DNA of 6,257 bases from contig CAKZJI010000486.1 of the NCBI GenBank assembly GCA_936941515.1, positions 1 through 6,257 on the forward strand, read 5' to 3'. This stretch comes from an uncultured Propionibacteriaceae bacterium. GTDB taxonomy: Bacteria > Actinomycetota > Actinomycetes > Propionibacteriales > Propionibacteriaceae. The position numbers were made by a program, and so were the translations under genes. Below are positions 1-6,257 of this stretch, piece by piece (position 1 is the stretch's first letter; each line of letters opens with the position of its first letter). A model generated the notes under the pieces. The model was not told where the DNA came from and did no database searches. It saw nothing but the letters and a program-made list of their open reading frames with translations.

Positions 1-505
1 TCCGGCCTATGGTCCCCTGGAAGATCACATCTCCGGTCAGCACTACCGTCTGGGTTGCGTCACTGATCCTCAACAGCGTCGAACCCCTGGTGTGCCCGGG
101 GGCGGAATACGGTGTGACCGTGAGTCCCGCCACCTCAAGGGGCTCATGATCCCTCAGCTCTGCGGGCCTTGCCAGCTCATCGGCGCCGAGCAGCTGTTCG
201 ATCAGGGGAATCAAGCGCTCCCCCAGCCCCGCGGAGGGCTTGGTCAGCATCGGGTGGTCAGCAGCGGCGCAGTAGACCGGGACATTCCACACCTCGGACA
301 GGGTGGCTGCTGATCCAACATGGTCTAGGTGCCCGTGGGTGCAGAGAATGGCGGCCGGAGTCCACTCCAGGCGGGCCAGGGCTGCGACGATCAGCTCAGA
401 GCCCATGACCCCGGGATCCACCACGAGGCACTGCCCGGAGTCCTCCGGAGCCACGAGAAAGCAATTCGCCCTCCAAGGCGACACGACAATGTTCTCGATG
501 CGCAC
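1..505 (-). CDS. MBL-fold metallo-hydrolase (glyoxalase II-like), 3' end cut off by window edge
   Basis: This is the N-terminal 168 codons of a metallo-beta-lactamase-fold hydrolase; the gene continues past the left edge. The signature H-x-H-x-D-H metal motif is present as THGHLDH (His57, His59, Asp61, His62). It is followed by a second metal histidine in APGHT (His138) and a metal-bridging Asp in TGD (Asp159), then a GTIGR segment typical of the glyoxalase II-like branch. The set of metal ligands visible so far is intact, so it should bind two metal ions in the cytoplasm and hydrolyse a thioester or similar bond; the substrate cannot be told. The GTG at 503-505 is chosen because the product then starts directly on the first beta strand (VRIENIVV, then WRANCFLV), as usual in this family, and because a -10-like hexamer sits 6 nt upstream. 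A close relative usually lies between relA and hisS in actinobacteria (family knowledge). It is divergent from the DUF349 gene. Confidence 0.9.
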   Translation of the reverse strand, partial: MRIENIVVSPWRANCFLVAPEDSGQCLVVDPGVMGSELIVAALARLEWTPAAILCTHGHLDHVGSAATLSEVWNVPVYCAAADHPMLTKPSAGLGERLIPLIEQLLGADELARPAELRDHEPLEVAGLTVTPYSAPGHTRGSTLLRISDATQTVVLTGDVIFQGTIGR

Positions 506-511
506 TGCTCT

Positions 512-517
512 ACCATA
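512..517 (-). promoter_or_regulatory. -10-like hexamer for the MBL hydrolase, probably leaderless
   Basis: On the minus strand TATGGT matches TANNNT and ends 6 nt before the GTG start at 505, so transcription would begin at or beside the start codon. No Shine-Dalgarno sequence precedes the GTG and I see no convincing -35 box. The hexamer overlaps the perfect palindrome CCATATGG at 513-520. The call is inferred from spacing alone. Confidence 0.45.
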
Positions 518-576
518 TGGCAGCCTGTCACCCGTTTGGTACAGCGCCCGCCTATCCCACAGACACCATCGCCCGC

Positions 577-582
577 TAGATT
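577..582 (+). promoter_or_regulatory. -10-like hexamer for the DUF349 gene, probably leaderless
   Basis: TAGATT matches TANNNT and ends 6 nt before the ATG at 589. This placement would put the transcript start on the A of the ATG. It argues against the in-frame GTG at 583, which directly abuts the hexamer and would not be in the mRNA. No purine-rich ribosome binding site is seen and no good -35 lies 16-18 nt upstream. Confidence 0.45.
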
Positions 583-588
583 GTGTCC

Positions 589-1836
589 ATGAGCGAACAG
601 CAAGCACCCGCGGATTTCGGTCGCGTCGACTCGGACGGAACCGTGTATGTCCGTGTCGGTGACACAGAACGAAGTGTCGGACAGGTCCCCGACTCCACTC
701 CAGAGGAGGCCATGGCCTTCTACACCCGCCGCTACGAGAGCCTGGCCGCTGAGGTGACTCTGCTCGTCTCCCGGGTGGAGGCCCAAGCCATGTCCCCTGA
801 GGAGGCGCGCAAGGCCATCGCGACGGCCCGCGCCAACATCTCCGAGGCGAACGCGGTGGGGGATCTCGCGGCTTTGGATTCCAGGCTGGATGCGCTGGAG
901 GAGCTGCTGCCCGCTCAGATTGAGGCACGGAAGGCGGCACGCGCTGAGCAGAACGCCGCCACCATCACCGCGAAACAGGCCATGGTCGACGAGGCGGAGT
1001 CTCTGGCTGCCGGTGAGGACTGGCGGCGCGGAGTTGACCGTTTCCGGGAGCTCTTGGAGGAGTGGAAGGCCCTGCCACGGGTGGACAAGGCCACCGATAA
1101 TGAGCTGTGGCACCGGTTCAGCTCCGCACGAACTCAGTACACGCGCCGCAGGAAGGCGCATTTTTCAGAGCTCAACAGTCGCCGCGACGAGGCAAAGCGG
1201 GTGAAGGAGCAGATCATCGCCGAGGCCACTCCGCTGGCGGAGTCCACGGATTGGGGTCCGACCGCCGGCGCCTTCAGGGATCTGATGGCCCGCTGGAAGG
1301 CGGCGGGATCCGCCCGGCGGGCTGACGACGAGACGCTGTGGAAGCAGTTCCGGGCCTTGCAGGACCAATTCTTCAACGCCCGCTCCGCAGCCCAGCAGGC
1401 GGTCGATGGCGAGCAGGCTGAGAATCTGGCGACAAAAGTCGCGCTCGTAGAGCAGGCGGAGCAGAATCTTGAGGGTGTGACGGATGTTGACACAGCCAAG
1501 AGCCGACTGCGTGATTTCCTCACGAAATTCTCAGAGGTCGGTCATGTTCCCCGCGGCGCAATGCGTGATCTTGACGCCCGTGTGAGAAGGCTCTCGGAGC
1601 GCGTGGCCGCTCTGGAGGAGGAACGTTGGCGGCGGACCGATCCCGAGGCCCGCAAACGGGCTGAGGACACCGTCGCGCTCTTCACGTCTCAGGTTGACAA
1701 ACTCACCCGGGATCTGCAGGACGCCGAGGCCAAGGGGGACTCCCGCAAGATCAAGGACATCAAAAAGTCCCTGGAGACCTACACATCCTGGCTGAACCAG
1801 GCCCAGGAAACCCTTCAAGACTTCCGAAACGCGTAG
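589..1836 (+). CDS. DUF349 domain-containing coiled-coil protein
   Basis: The product is a soluble, highly charged, almost wholly helical protein of 415 residues with no signal peptide or membrane segment. The N-terminus (about 1-50) has the form FGRVDSDGTVYVRVGDTERSVGQ seen in actinobacterial DUF349 proteins, then a coiled-coil stretch (about 50-125). At least two clear DUF349-type repeats follow, near 130-195 (DW..., EEWKALP, LWHRF) and 200-270 (DWGPTAGAF, ARWKAAG, LWKQF). A third, diverged repeat near 280-345 lacks the W-K core. A C-terminal helical hairpin (about 350-412) closes the protein. The function of the family in actinobacteria is not established and I assign none. ATG 589 is preferred to GTG 583, which would add only two residues. 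The gene is divergent from the MBL hydrolase and convergent with relA, so it is transcribed alone within this window. Confidence 0.93.
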   Translation: MSEQQAPADFGRVDSDGTVYVRVGDTERSVGQVPDSTPEEAMAFYTRRYESLAAEVTLLVSRVEAQAMSPEEARKAIATARANISEANAVGDLAALDSRLDALEELLPAQIEARKAARAEQNAATITAKQAMVDEAESLAAGEDWRRGVDRFRELLEEWKALPRVDKATDNELWHRFSSARTQYTRRRKAHFSELNSRRDEAKRVKEQIIAEATPLAESTDWGPTAGAFRDLMARWKAAGSARRADDETLWKQFRALQDQFFNARSAAQQAVDGEQAENLATKVALVEQAEQNLEGVTDVDTAKSRLRDFLTKFSEVGHVPRGAMRDLDARVRRLSERVAALEEERWRRTDPEARKRAEDTVALFTSQVDKLTRDLQDAEAKGDSRKIKDIKKSLETYTSWLNQAQETLQDFRNA

Positions 1837-1873
1837 TCACCGGGGCTGGCGGGGAGTGTCCGGACGGTTTCGG
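1824..1873. terminator. possible stem-loop terminator between convergent DUF349 gene and relA
   Basis: CCGAAAC (1824-1830) is complementary to GTTTCGG (1867-1873), and CGT (1832-1834) to ACG (1864-1866), giving a 10-bp stem with one bulged base. An inner CCGG/CCGG pairing (1840-1843 with 1860-1863) is also possible. The stem starts inside the last codons of the DUF349 gene. There is no T-run, which is common for terminators in GC-rich actinobacteria but leaves the call weak. Confidence 0.3.
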
Positions 1874-1899
1874 GTCCCAGATTCAAGAATTCGTCCGGA
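1859..1899. repeat. 8-bp perfect inverted repeat overlapping the relA stop
   Basis: TCCGGACG (1859-1866) is the exact reverse complement of CGTCCGGA (1892-1899), separated by 25 nt. The right arm lies in the last codons of relA and the left arm in the 46-bp convergent gap. On the relA transcript this would form a hairpin enclosing the stop codon. It shares bases with the structure at 1824-1873, so the two cannot form fully at once on one strand. It may be part of a bidirectional terminator or chance in GC-rich DNA. Confidence 0.3.
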
Positions 1900-4168
1900 A
1901 GACGTCGTACACCCCAGGCACACGCCGAATCTGGCTGATCACGTGCCTGAGATGTGTCGGGTCTGGAGCCTCGAAACTGAGGCGGCCGACGAACTTCCTG
2001 TTGCCGTCGGAGACCATGGAGACCTCTAAGAGGTCCACGTGAGCCTCGGAGAGCACAGCGCCGACATCCACCAGGAGCCGGGAGCGGTCTATGCCCTCCA
2101 CCTGCACCGTGACCAGGAACTGCCCCCCGTCGTGGGTATCCCATGACACCTCAATGAGGCGCTCCGGGGTCTCCTGCAGCGCAGGAACATTGGTGCAGTC
2201 GCTGCGATGAACAGACACCCCCTCGGTGCGGGTGACGAAGCCGATGATCTCATCGCCCGGGATGGGGTGGCAGCAGCGCGCCAGCTTCACCGCCATCATC
2301 GGGTCCCCCTCCACCAGGACCCGGGCATCATTCGCCGCGGTGGAGGGTCGACGTCTCGGTGTGCGTACGACCTCGTCCTCGTTGATGGTGTCAACCGCCT
2401 CATCCTCCCCACCGGCGAGTTGAATCAGATGGGTCACCACCGACTGGGGGCTGATGTGGCTCTCGCCGATCGCGATGTACAGGCTGGAGACATCCGCATG
2501 TCTCAGCTCGTTCGCCACGGCCGTGAGGTTCTCCAGGGTGAGCAGCCTCTGCATGGGCATTCCCGCGCGCCTCAGCTGCCTGGCAAGCATCTCCTTGCCA
2601 TTCTCCATCGCCTCATCACGACGTTCGCGAGAGAAGTACTGTTTGATCTTCTGCCGCGCCCGGCTGGAGGCGACGAAGCCCAGCCAATCTCGGCTCGGGC
2701 CGGCGTTCTGGGATTTGGAGGTGAGCACCTCCACCTTGTCGCCCTGGGCGAGTTTCGTGGACAGGGCGACGAGCCGACCATTGACGCGCGCCCCGATGCA
2801 GCGGAAACCCACCTCCGTGTGGACCGCAAATGCGAAGTCGACGGGGGTGGCGCCCACAGGAAGGGCAATCACCTCACCTTTCGGGGTGAACACGTAGATC
2901 TCGTCGGCATTGATCTCGAACAGCACAGAGTCCAGGAACTCGGTGGGGTCCTCGGTCTCCTTGCTCATCACCCTGAGCTGATGCATGGCCCGCAGCCCCG
3001 CCTCCTCCGGGGTGATGCCATTGCGCAGATTCTCCTTGTACTTCCAGTGGGCGGCGACACCGTACTCGGCGCGACGGTGCATCTCGTGCGTGCGGATCTG
3101 GAACTCGACGGGGTGGGCGCCCGGTCCCAGCACGGTCGTGTGCAAGGACTGGTACATGTTGTACTTCGGCATGGCGATGTAGTCCTTGAACCGGCCGGGA
3201 AGCGGGTTCCATCGCACGTGCATGACGCCCAGGGCGGCATAGCAGTCCCTGGGGGTGTCGACGAGGATACGCAGACCGACGAGGTCGTAGATGTCGGAGA
3301 AGTCACGGCCGCGGACCATCATCTTCTGGTAGATGGAGTAGTAGTGCTTCGGTCGGCCGTAAACGGTCGCCTTGATCTTGTATTCGGACATGAGGTCCTG
3401 GAACTGGGCTATCAACTCCCGCAGGTAGCGGTCCCGCTGAGGTGCCTGCTGAGCCACCAGATCGGCGATCTCGGAGTACACCTTGGGCTCGATGGCCTGG
3501 AACGACAGGTCTTCCAGCTCCCACTTGATGGTGTTCATGCCCAGGCGGTGAGCCAGCGGCGCGAAGATGTTGAGCGTCTCCGTGGCAATCCGGACCTGCT
3601 TGTCTGGGCGCAGGAAACCTATGGTCCTCATGTTGTGAAGCCGGTCTGCGAGTTTGATGATCAACACCCGAACCTCTTCCGAGGTGGCCATGATCATCTT
3701 GCGGATGGTCTCTGCCTTGGCGGTCTCCCCGTAGGTGACCTTGTCGAGTTTCGTGACGCCGTCAACCATCCGCGCCACCTCTTCAGAGAACTCCTCCTTC
3801 AGCTCCTCCAGTGTGTAGTCAGTGTCCTCGACAGTGTCATGCAGCAGCGCGGCAACGATCACGGGCTCTGTCATGCCGAGCTCAGCGAGAATCGTGGCGA
3901 CAGCCAGCGGGTGCGTGATGTACGGGTCACCGGATTTGCGCTTCTGACCTCGGTGCAGTGCCTCAGCGCGGCGGTAGGCCCGCTCTATCAGCTTCAGATC
4001 GGCCTTAGGGTGACTGGAGCGAACGATGCGTAACAGGGGATCAAGGATGGCCGAACGCGGTTGCACCGCCCCCAGTCTGGCCAGGCGGTGACGCATCCGC
4101 AGGCGAGGCTGCTCGGGGCCGCTGGTCAGGCGTCGCAACGCCGCGTGCTCTGTCACCTGCTCAGCCAT
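1883..4168 (-). CDS. relA: bifunctional (p)ppGpp synthetase/hydrolase (Rel)
   Basis: This is a full-length long RelA/SpoT homologue of 761 residues that makes and degrades the stringent-response alarmone (p)ppGpp in the cytoplasm. The HD hydrolase domain (about 55-210) keeps its catalytic set: Arg77 in RKSG, His86, His110-Asp111 in LLHDTVED and Asp175 in KLADRLHN. The synthetase domain (about 265-380) has GRPKHYYSIYQKM, Asp295, YQSLHTT and Glu355 in VEFQIRT. It also carries the RFKD motif (326-329) typical of bifunctional Rel rather than EXDD of monofunctional RelA. TGS (about 423-485), a helical region, a zinc-finger-type segment (Cys632, Cys633, His634, Cys658) and a C-terminal ACT/RRM domain (about 670-758) follow. 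The ATG at 4168 gives the roughly 50-residue N-terminal extension usual in actinobacterial Rel. No SD precedes it; a -10-like TAGAAT lies 6 nt upstream. It sits 39 bp after the potassium channel gene. Confidence 0.97.
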   Translation of the reverse strand: MAEQVTEHAALRRLTSGPEQPRLRMRHRLARLGAVQPRSAILDPLLRIVRSSHPKADLKLIERAYRRAEALHRGQKRKSGDPYITHPLAVATILAELGMTEPVIVAALLHDTVEDTDYTLEELKEEFSEEVARMVDGVTKLDKVTYGETAKAETIRKMIMATSEEVRVLIIKLADRLHNMRTIGFLRPDKQVRIATETLNIFAPLAHRLGMNTIKWELEDLSFQAIEPKVYSEIADLVAQQAPQRDRYLRELIAQFQDLMSEYKIKATVYGRPKHYYSIYQKMMVRGRDFSDIYDLVGLRILVDTPRDCYAALGVMHVRWNPLPGRFKDYIAMPKYNMYQSLHTTVLGPGAHPVEFQIRTHEMHRRAEYGVAAHWKYKENLRNGITPEEAGLRAMHQLRVMSKETEDPTEFLDSVLFEINADEIYVFTPKGEVIALPVGATPVDFAFAVHTEVGFRCIGARVNGRLVALSTKLAQGDKVEVLTSKSQNAGPSRDWLGFVASSRARQKIKQYFSRERRDEAMENGKEMLARQLRRAGMPMQRLLTLENLTAVANELRHADVSSLYIAIGESHISPQSVVTHLIQLAGGEDEAVDTINEDEVVRTPRRRPSTAANDARVLVEGDPMMAVKLARCCHPIPGDEIIGFVTRTEGVSVHRSDCTNVPALQETPERLIEVSWDTHDGGQFLVTVQVEGIDRSRLLVDVGAVLSEAHVDLLEVSMVSDGNRKFVGRLSFEAPDPTHLRHVISQIRRVPGVYDVFRTNS

Positions 4169-4174
4169 GAGTGA

Positions 4175-4180
4175 ATTCTA
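4175..4180 (-). promoter_or_regulatory. -10-like hexamer for relA, probably leaderless
   Basis: On the minus strand TAGAAT (TANNNT, close to TATAAT) ends 6 nt before the relA ATG. It lies in the 39-bp gap after the channel gene. There is no SD sequence before the ATG, so initiation on a leaderless mRNA from this site is plausible. No recognisable -35 box is seen at 16-18 bp. This would give relA its own promoter besides read-through from the secF-apt side. Confidence 0.5.
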
Positions 4181-4207
4181 GTGGCAGGCAACGCCTCTAC
4201 GAGCTGA

Positions 4208-5275
4208 TCAGTCATGTTCCCCCGATAATTCAGGGCGCTGTGCTCTTCTCACCACGATGAGCTGATCCCCGGTCTCTATCCGGCCCGCAGTCGAGTCGTA
4301 GAAGCGTCGCAGGGTGCCGTTGCGCAGGATGCCGATCACCCGCTCCCCGGTCAGGCTGTTCGGGGACTGCCCAACCTCGTGGGCTGTCGCCTGCCGCTGG
4401 GAGACCTCCAGCCCCGTGCCTGCGGTCAGCAGATCCTGGATGATCGCCCCAAGCTCTGGCCCAACAGCCGACAGGCCCAGCAGTCGGCCGACGGTGTCGG
4501 ATGACGTCACCACCGAAGTCGCCCCCGACTGGCGCACCAGGGGAACATTGTCCTGCTCCCGGACACTGACTACGATTCCCGCCCCCGGATTCAGCTGCCG
4601 CACCGTCAGGGTGGTCAGGATTGCGGCATCATCCCGAGACAGGCAGATGATGACCTTGCGCGCCTTCGACACCTCGGCGCGCCGCAGCAGATCCCGGTGG
4701 GTGCCATCCCCAAGGAAGGCAGCAAGACCATCAAGATTGGCCTCACTGACCGCCACCTCACTGCTGTCGATGACGACGATTCTGTCGTCGACCTCCCCAT
4801 GACGACGCAGCGTGTTGATTGCGCTGCGTCCCTTGGTGCCATAGCCGATGACAACAACATGATTGCGCATTCTCATCCTCCACTGCAGGTCTCGGATACT
4901 CCGGCTTCCCTCATTGGCGAGCACGGCGATGGTGGTGCCGACCAGGAGCACCAGGAAGCCGACGCGCATCGGGGTGATGAGGACGGCGTTGATGAGCCGG
5001 GCATGCGCTGCGAGCGGCGTGATGTCACCGTAGCCGGTGGTGGTCATGGTGACCGTCGAGTAGTAGAGCGCGTCGATGAAGCTCACTCCATCGTGCTGCA
5101 CATTGTCGACGTAGGAGTCACGATCCAGCCACACGATCACAGTGCTGAACAACAGCAGGACCAACGCCAGTACGGCGCGTTTGCCAAGCTCCCGCAGCGG
5201 CCTCACCTGGAGCCTGGGCATGCTCACCAAGGAGGTGGCATACCCCCTTGCCGCAGGTTTCCTCAGCTTGCCCAC
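4208..5275 (-). CDS. two-TM potassium channel with cytoplasmic RCK (TrkA-N/TrkA-C) domain
   Basis: The 355-residue product is a potassium channel subunit in the inner membrane. TM1 spans about 33-50, the pore helix about 66-78, and the selectivity filter TTTGYGD (78-84) is the canonical K+ signature. TM2 spans about 93-120. The cytoplasmic RCK N-lobe starts near 138 (NHVVVIGYGTKGR) with the Rossmann loop Gly144, Gly146, Gly149 and an acidic residue ending the second strand (Asp170). This suggests control by a nucleotide or similar ligand. A TrkA-C-like lobe covers about 265-345. Four such subunits would form the pore. The GTG at 5273-5275 lies 13 bp after the apt stop, with AGGGA (5286-5290) 10 nt upstream as a weak SD. 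The ATG at 5219-5221 (residue 19) is an alternative that keeps all domains. The position after apt implies co-transcription. The physiological ligand and direction of K+ flow cannot be read from sequence. Confidence 0.93.
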   Translation of the reverse strand: MGKLRKPAARGYATSLVSMPRLQVRPLRELGKRAVLALVLLLFSTVIVWLDRDSYVDNVQHDGVSFIDALYYSTVTMTTTGYGDITPLAAHARLINAVLITPMRVGFLVLLVGTTIAVLANEGSRSIRDLQWRMRMRNHVVVIGYGTKGRSAINTLRRHGEVDDRIVVIDSSEVAVSEANLDGLAAFLGDGTHRDLLRRAEVSKARKVIICLSRDDAAILTTLTVRQLNPGAGIVVSVREQDNVPLVRQSGATSVVTSSDTVGRLLGLSAVGPELGAIIQDLLTAGTGLEVSQRQATAHEVGQSPNSLTGERVIGILRNGTLRRFYDSTAGRIETGDQLIVVRRAQRPELSGEHD

Positions 5276-5288
5276 AGTCTCAGCGTCC

Positions 5289-5810
5289 CTAGACCGTCAG
5301 GACAGCAGAACAGCTGTCGATTCCCTCCGACTCCAGCCGACCCCGACCGCCAAGGGCTGAAAGCTCCAGGAGCACGCTCACATGGACGAGATCCGCCCCC
5401 AGCCGTTTCAGCAGGGCGGCTGTGGCCGTCACTGTGCCGCCTGTCGCCAGGACATCATCAACCACGAGCACGCGCGCCCCTGCGACGAGCGCGTCGGCGT
5501 GCATCGTGAGGGTCTCGGTGCCGTACTCAAGGTCGAAGGACTCCGTGAGCACCTCACGCGGCAGCTTCCCAGGCTTCCGGACAGGCACGAAGCCAGCATT
5601 CAGAGCCAGAGCGACGGGAGCCGCGAAAATGAATCCCCTGGCCTCCATCCCCACCACCACATCAATGTCATGGGGTGCTGAAGCGACGATGTCGTCGACG
5701 GCCTGACGAAAGCCCTCCGGTGAGGCCAGAAGGGGCGTGATGTCCTTGAACATCACACCGGGCTTCGGCCAGTCTGGCACATCCGCGATCAGGCTGGTGA
5801 CCAGGCTCAT
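5289..5810 (-). CDS. apt: adenine phosphoribosyltransferase
   Basis: Apt converts adenine and PRPP to AMP and pyrophosphate in cytoplasmic purine salvage. The 173-residue length is normal for the family. Near the N-terminus PDWPKPGVMFKDITPLL (12-28) is the usual APRT opening. GMEARGFIF (54-62) and the VRKPGKLP loop (77-84) follow, and the PRPP-binding signature VLVVDDVLATGGT (114-126) has both acidic residues (Asp118, Asp119). The ATG at 5808-5810 overlaps the secF stop in an ATGA arrangement, and GGAAG (5816-5820) 5 nt upstream is a reasonable SD, so translation is probably coupled to secF. The secF-apt-relA order is common in actinobacteria; here a channel gene separates apt from relA. Confidence 0.96.
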   Translation of the reverse strand: MSLVTSLIADVPDWPKPGVMFKDITPLLASPEGFRQAVDDIVASAPHDIDVVVGMEARGFIFAAPVALALNAGFVPVRKPGKLPREVLTESFDLEYGTETLTMHADALVAGARVLVVDDVLATGGTVTATAALLKRLGADLVHVSVLLELSALGGRGRLESEGIDSCSAVLTV

Positions 5811-6257
5811 GAGCGCTTCCGTTTCCGCTGCTCCCTGCTCAGCTTGGATCTGCGCTCCTGCCGGGGAGCTGCGACGGATGATTCATCCTCCGGCGTCTCC
5901 GCCTTCTTCTCGCTCCGGGCTCGTTCCCGCTCAGCCCTGCGCTCCAGGTTCGCCCGGTGGGCGATCTGCTCTGGTTCGCGTTCCTTCATCTGCGCCAGCA
6001 GTGGGGTGGCGATGAAAATCGACGAGTACACGCCGGCGATCATGCCGATGAACAGGGCAAGTCCCAGATCGGCCAGGGGACCGCTGTGCAACATGGCTCC
6101 GCCTATCAGCAGCGCAGTCACGGGGAGGATGCCGATGACGGTTGTGTTCAGGGAGCGAATCAGGACCTGGTTCACCGCAAGGTTGGCAGCCTTGCTGTAG
6201 GTCATCCTGGAGTCGTCCAGCTTTCTGGTGTTCTCTGTGACCCGATCGAAGACCACG
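5807..6257 (-). CDS. secF: SecF protein-export membrane subunit, 5' end beyond window
   Basis: This is the C-terminal 149 or so residues of SecF, part of the SecDF complex that uses the proton gradient to help Sec-dependent export. The first visible residues VVFDRVTENTRKLDD match the conserved VFDRVREN cytoplasmic loop of SecF, followed by AVNQVLIRSLNTT and two membrane segments (about 37-57 and 61-87 of the visible part), the second containing GMIAGVYSSIFIATPLL. The last 60 residues form a very charged Arg/Lys/Glu-rich cytoplasmic tail ending KRKRS. A GTG at 6254-6256 is internal to the gene, not the real start, which lies to the right. Its TGA overlaps the apt ATG. secD would be expected just upstream, outside the window. 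Confidence 0.93.
   Translation of the reverse strand, partial: VVFDRVTENTRKLDDSRMTYSKAANLAVNQVLIRSLNTTVIGILPVTALLIGGAMLHSGPLADLGLALFIGMIAGVYSSIFIATPLLAQMKEREPEQIAHRANLERRAERERARSEKKAETPEDESSVAAPRQERRSKLSREQRKRKRS
5816..5820 (-). promoter_or_regulatory. ribosome binding site of apt
   Basis: GGAAG on the minus strand lies 5 nt before the apt ATG, within the last codons of secF. It supports the ATGA-overlap start and contrasts with the SD-less starts of relA, the DUF349 gene and the hydrolase. Confidence 0.55.

Noticed and set aside
583..588. GTG start two codons upstream of the DUF349 ATG
   Set aside because: It directly abuts the -10-like hexamer, so it would lie outside the mRNA if that promoter is used. 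ATG 589 fits better and gives the normal N-terminus.
391..1161. 256-codon open frame on the minus strand across the hydrolase start and the DUF349 gene
   Set aside because: It overlaps two well-supported genes and reads the hydrolase region in the wrong frame; the translation is Arg/Gly/Leu-rich with no motif.
2207..4033. 608-codon open frame on the plus strand opposite relA
   Set aside because: It is fully antisense to a clearly real Rel coding sequence, its translation shows no recognisable domain, and GC-rich genes often keep the opposite frame open.
4186..4196. AGGC-AAC-GCCT mini-hairpin between the channel gene and relA as a terminator
   Set aside because: The stem is only 4 bp with no extension and no T-run, too weak to call.
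5219..5227. Alternative channel starts GTG 5227 and ATG 5221
   Set aside because: Neither has an SD or a -10 box at leaderless spacing. The upstream GTG 5275 fits the short gap after apt, though the choice is not firm.
4697..5509. 270-codon open frame on the plus strand opposite the channel and apt genes
   Set aside because: It is antisense to the K+ channel and apt, whose motifs are unmistakable; the His/Pro/Arg-rich translation is typical of a shadow frame.

Overview
The window looks like chromosomal DNA from a high-GC Gram-positive bacterium (Actinomycetota). The grounds are the GC-rich codon use, GTG starts, close resemblance of the Rel protein to actinobacterial Rel, and the gene order secF-apt-relA next to a DUF349 gene and a metallo-beta-lactamase-fold hydrolase. 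That block is a known actinobacterial neighbourhood and usually continues to hisS. A Propionibacteriaceae-like source would fit, but I cannot establish the genus from the sequence.

Layout: a minus-strand gene train enters from the right edge. It holds the 3' end of secF (5807-6257), apt (5289-5810, ATGA overlap with secF), a one-RCK two-TM potassium channel (4208-5275, 13 bp after apt) and a bifunctional (p)ppGpp synthetase/hydrolase gene, relA/rel (1883-4168). A DUF349 coiled-coil gene on the plus strand (589-1836) converges on relA across a 46-bp gap containing inverted repeats. Left of it, and divergent from it, the 5' part of an MBL-fold hydrolase gene (1-505, minus) runs off the left edge. 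There is no gene-free stretch longer than 83 bp and no sign of mobile elements, RNA genes or CRISPR.

How the genes relate: SecF is a membrane subunit of the Sec export machinery, Apt salvages adenine to AMP, and Rel makes and degrades the alarmone (p)ppGpp. The potassium channel between apt and relA is the least expected member of an otherwise familiar block. The most useful regulatory observation is that three starts (hydrolase, DUF349 gene, relA) each have a TANNNT -10-like hexamer ending exactly 6 nt before the start codon and no Shine-Dalgarno sequence. This suggests leaderless mRNAs and a private promoter for relA. By contrast apt, inside the operon, has an SD-like GGAAG.

I found no clear candidate for a wholly new biological system. 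This is mainly a conserved housekeeping locus with a few points worth checking.
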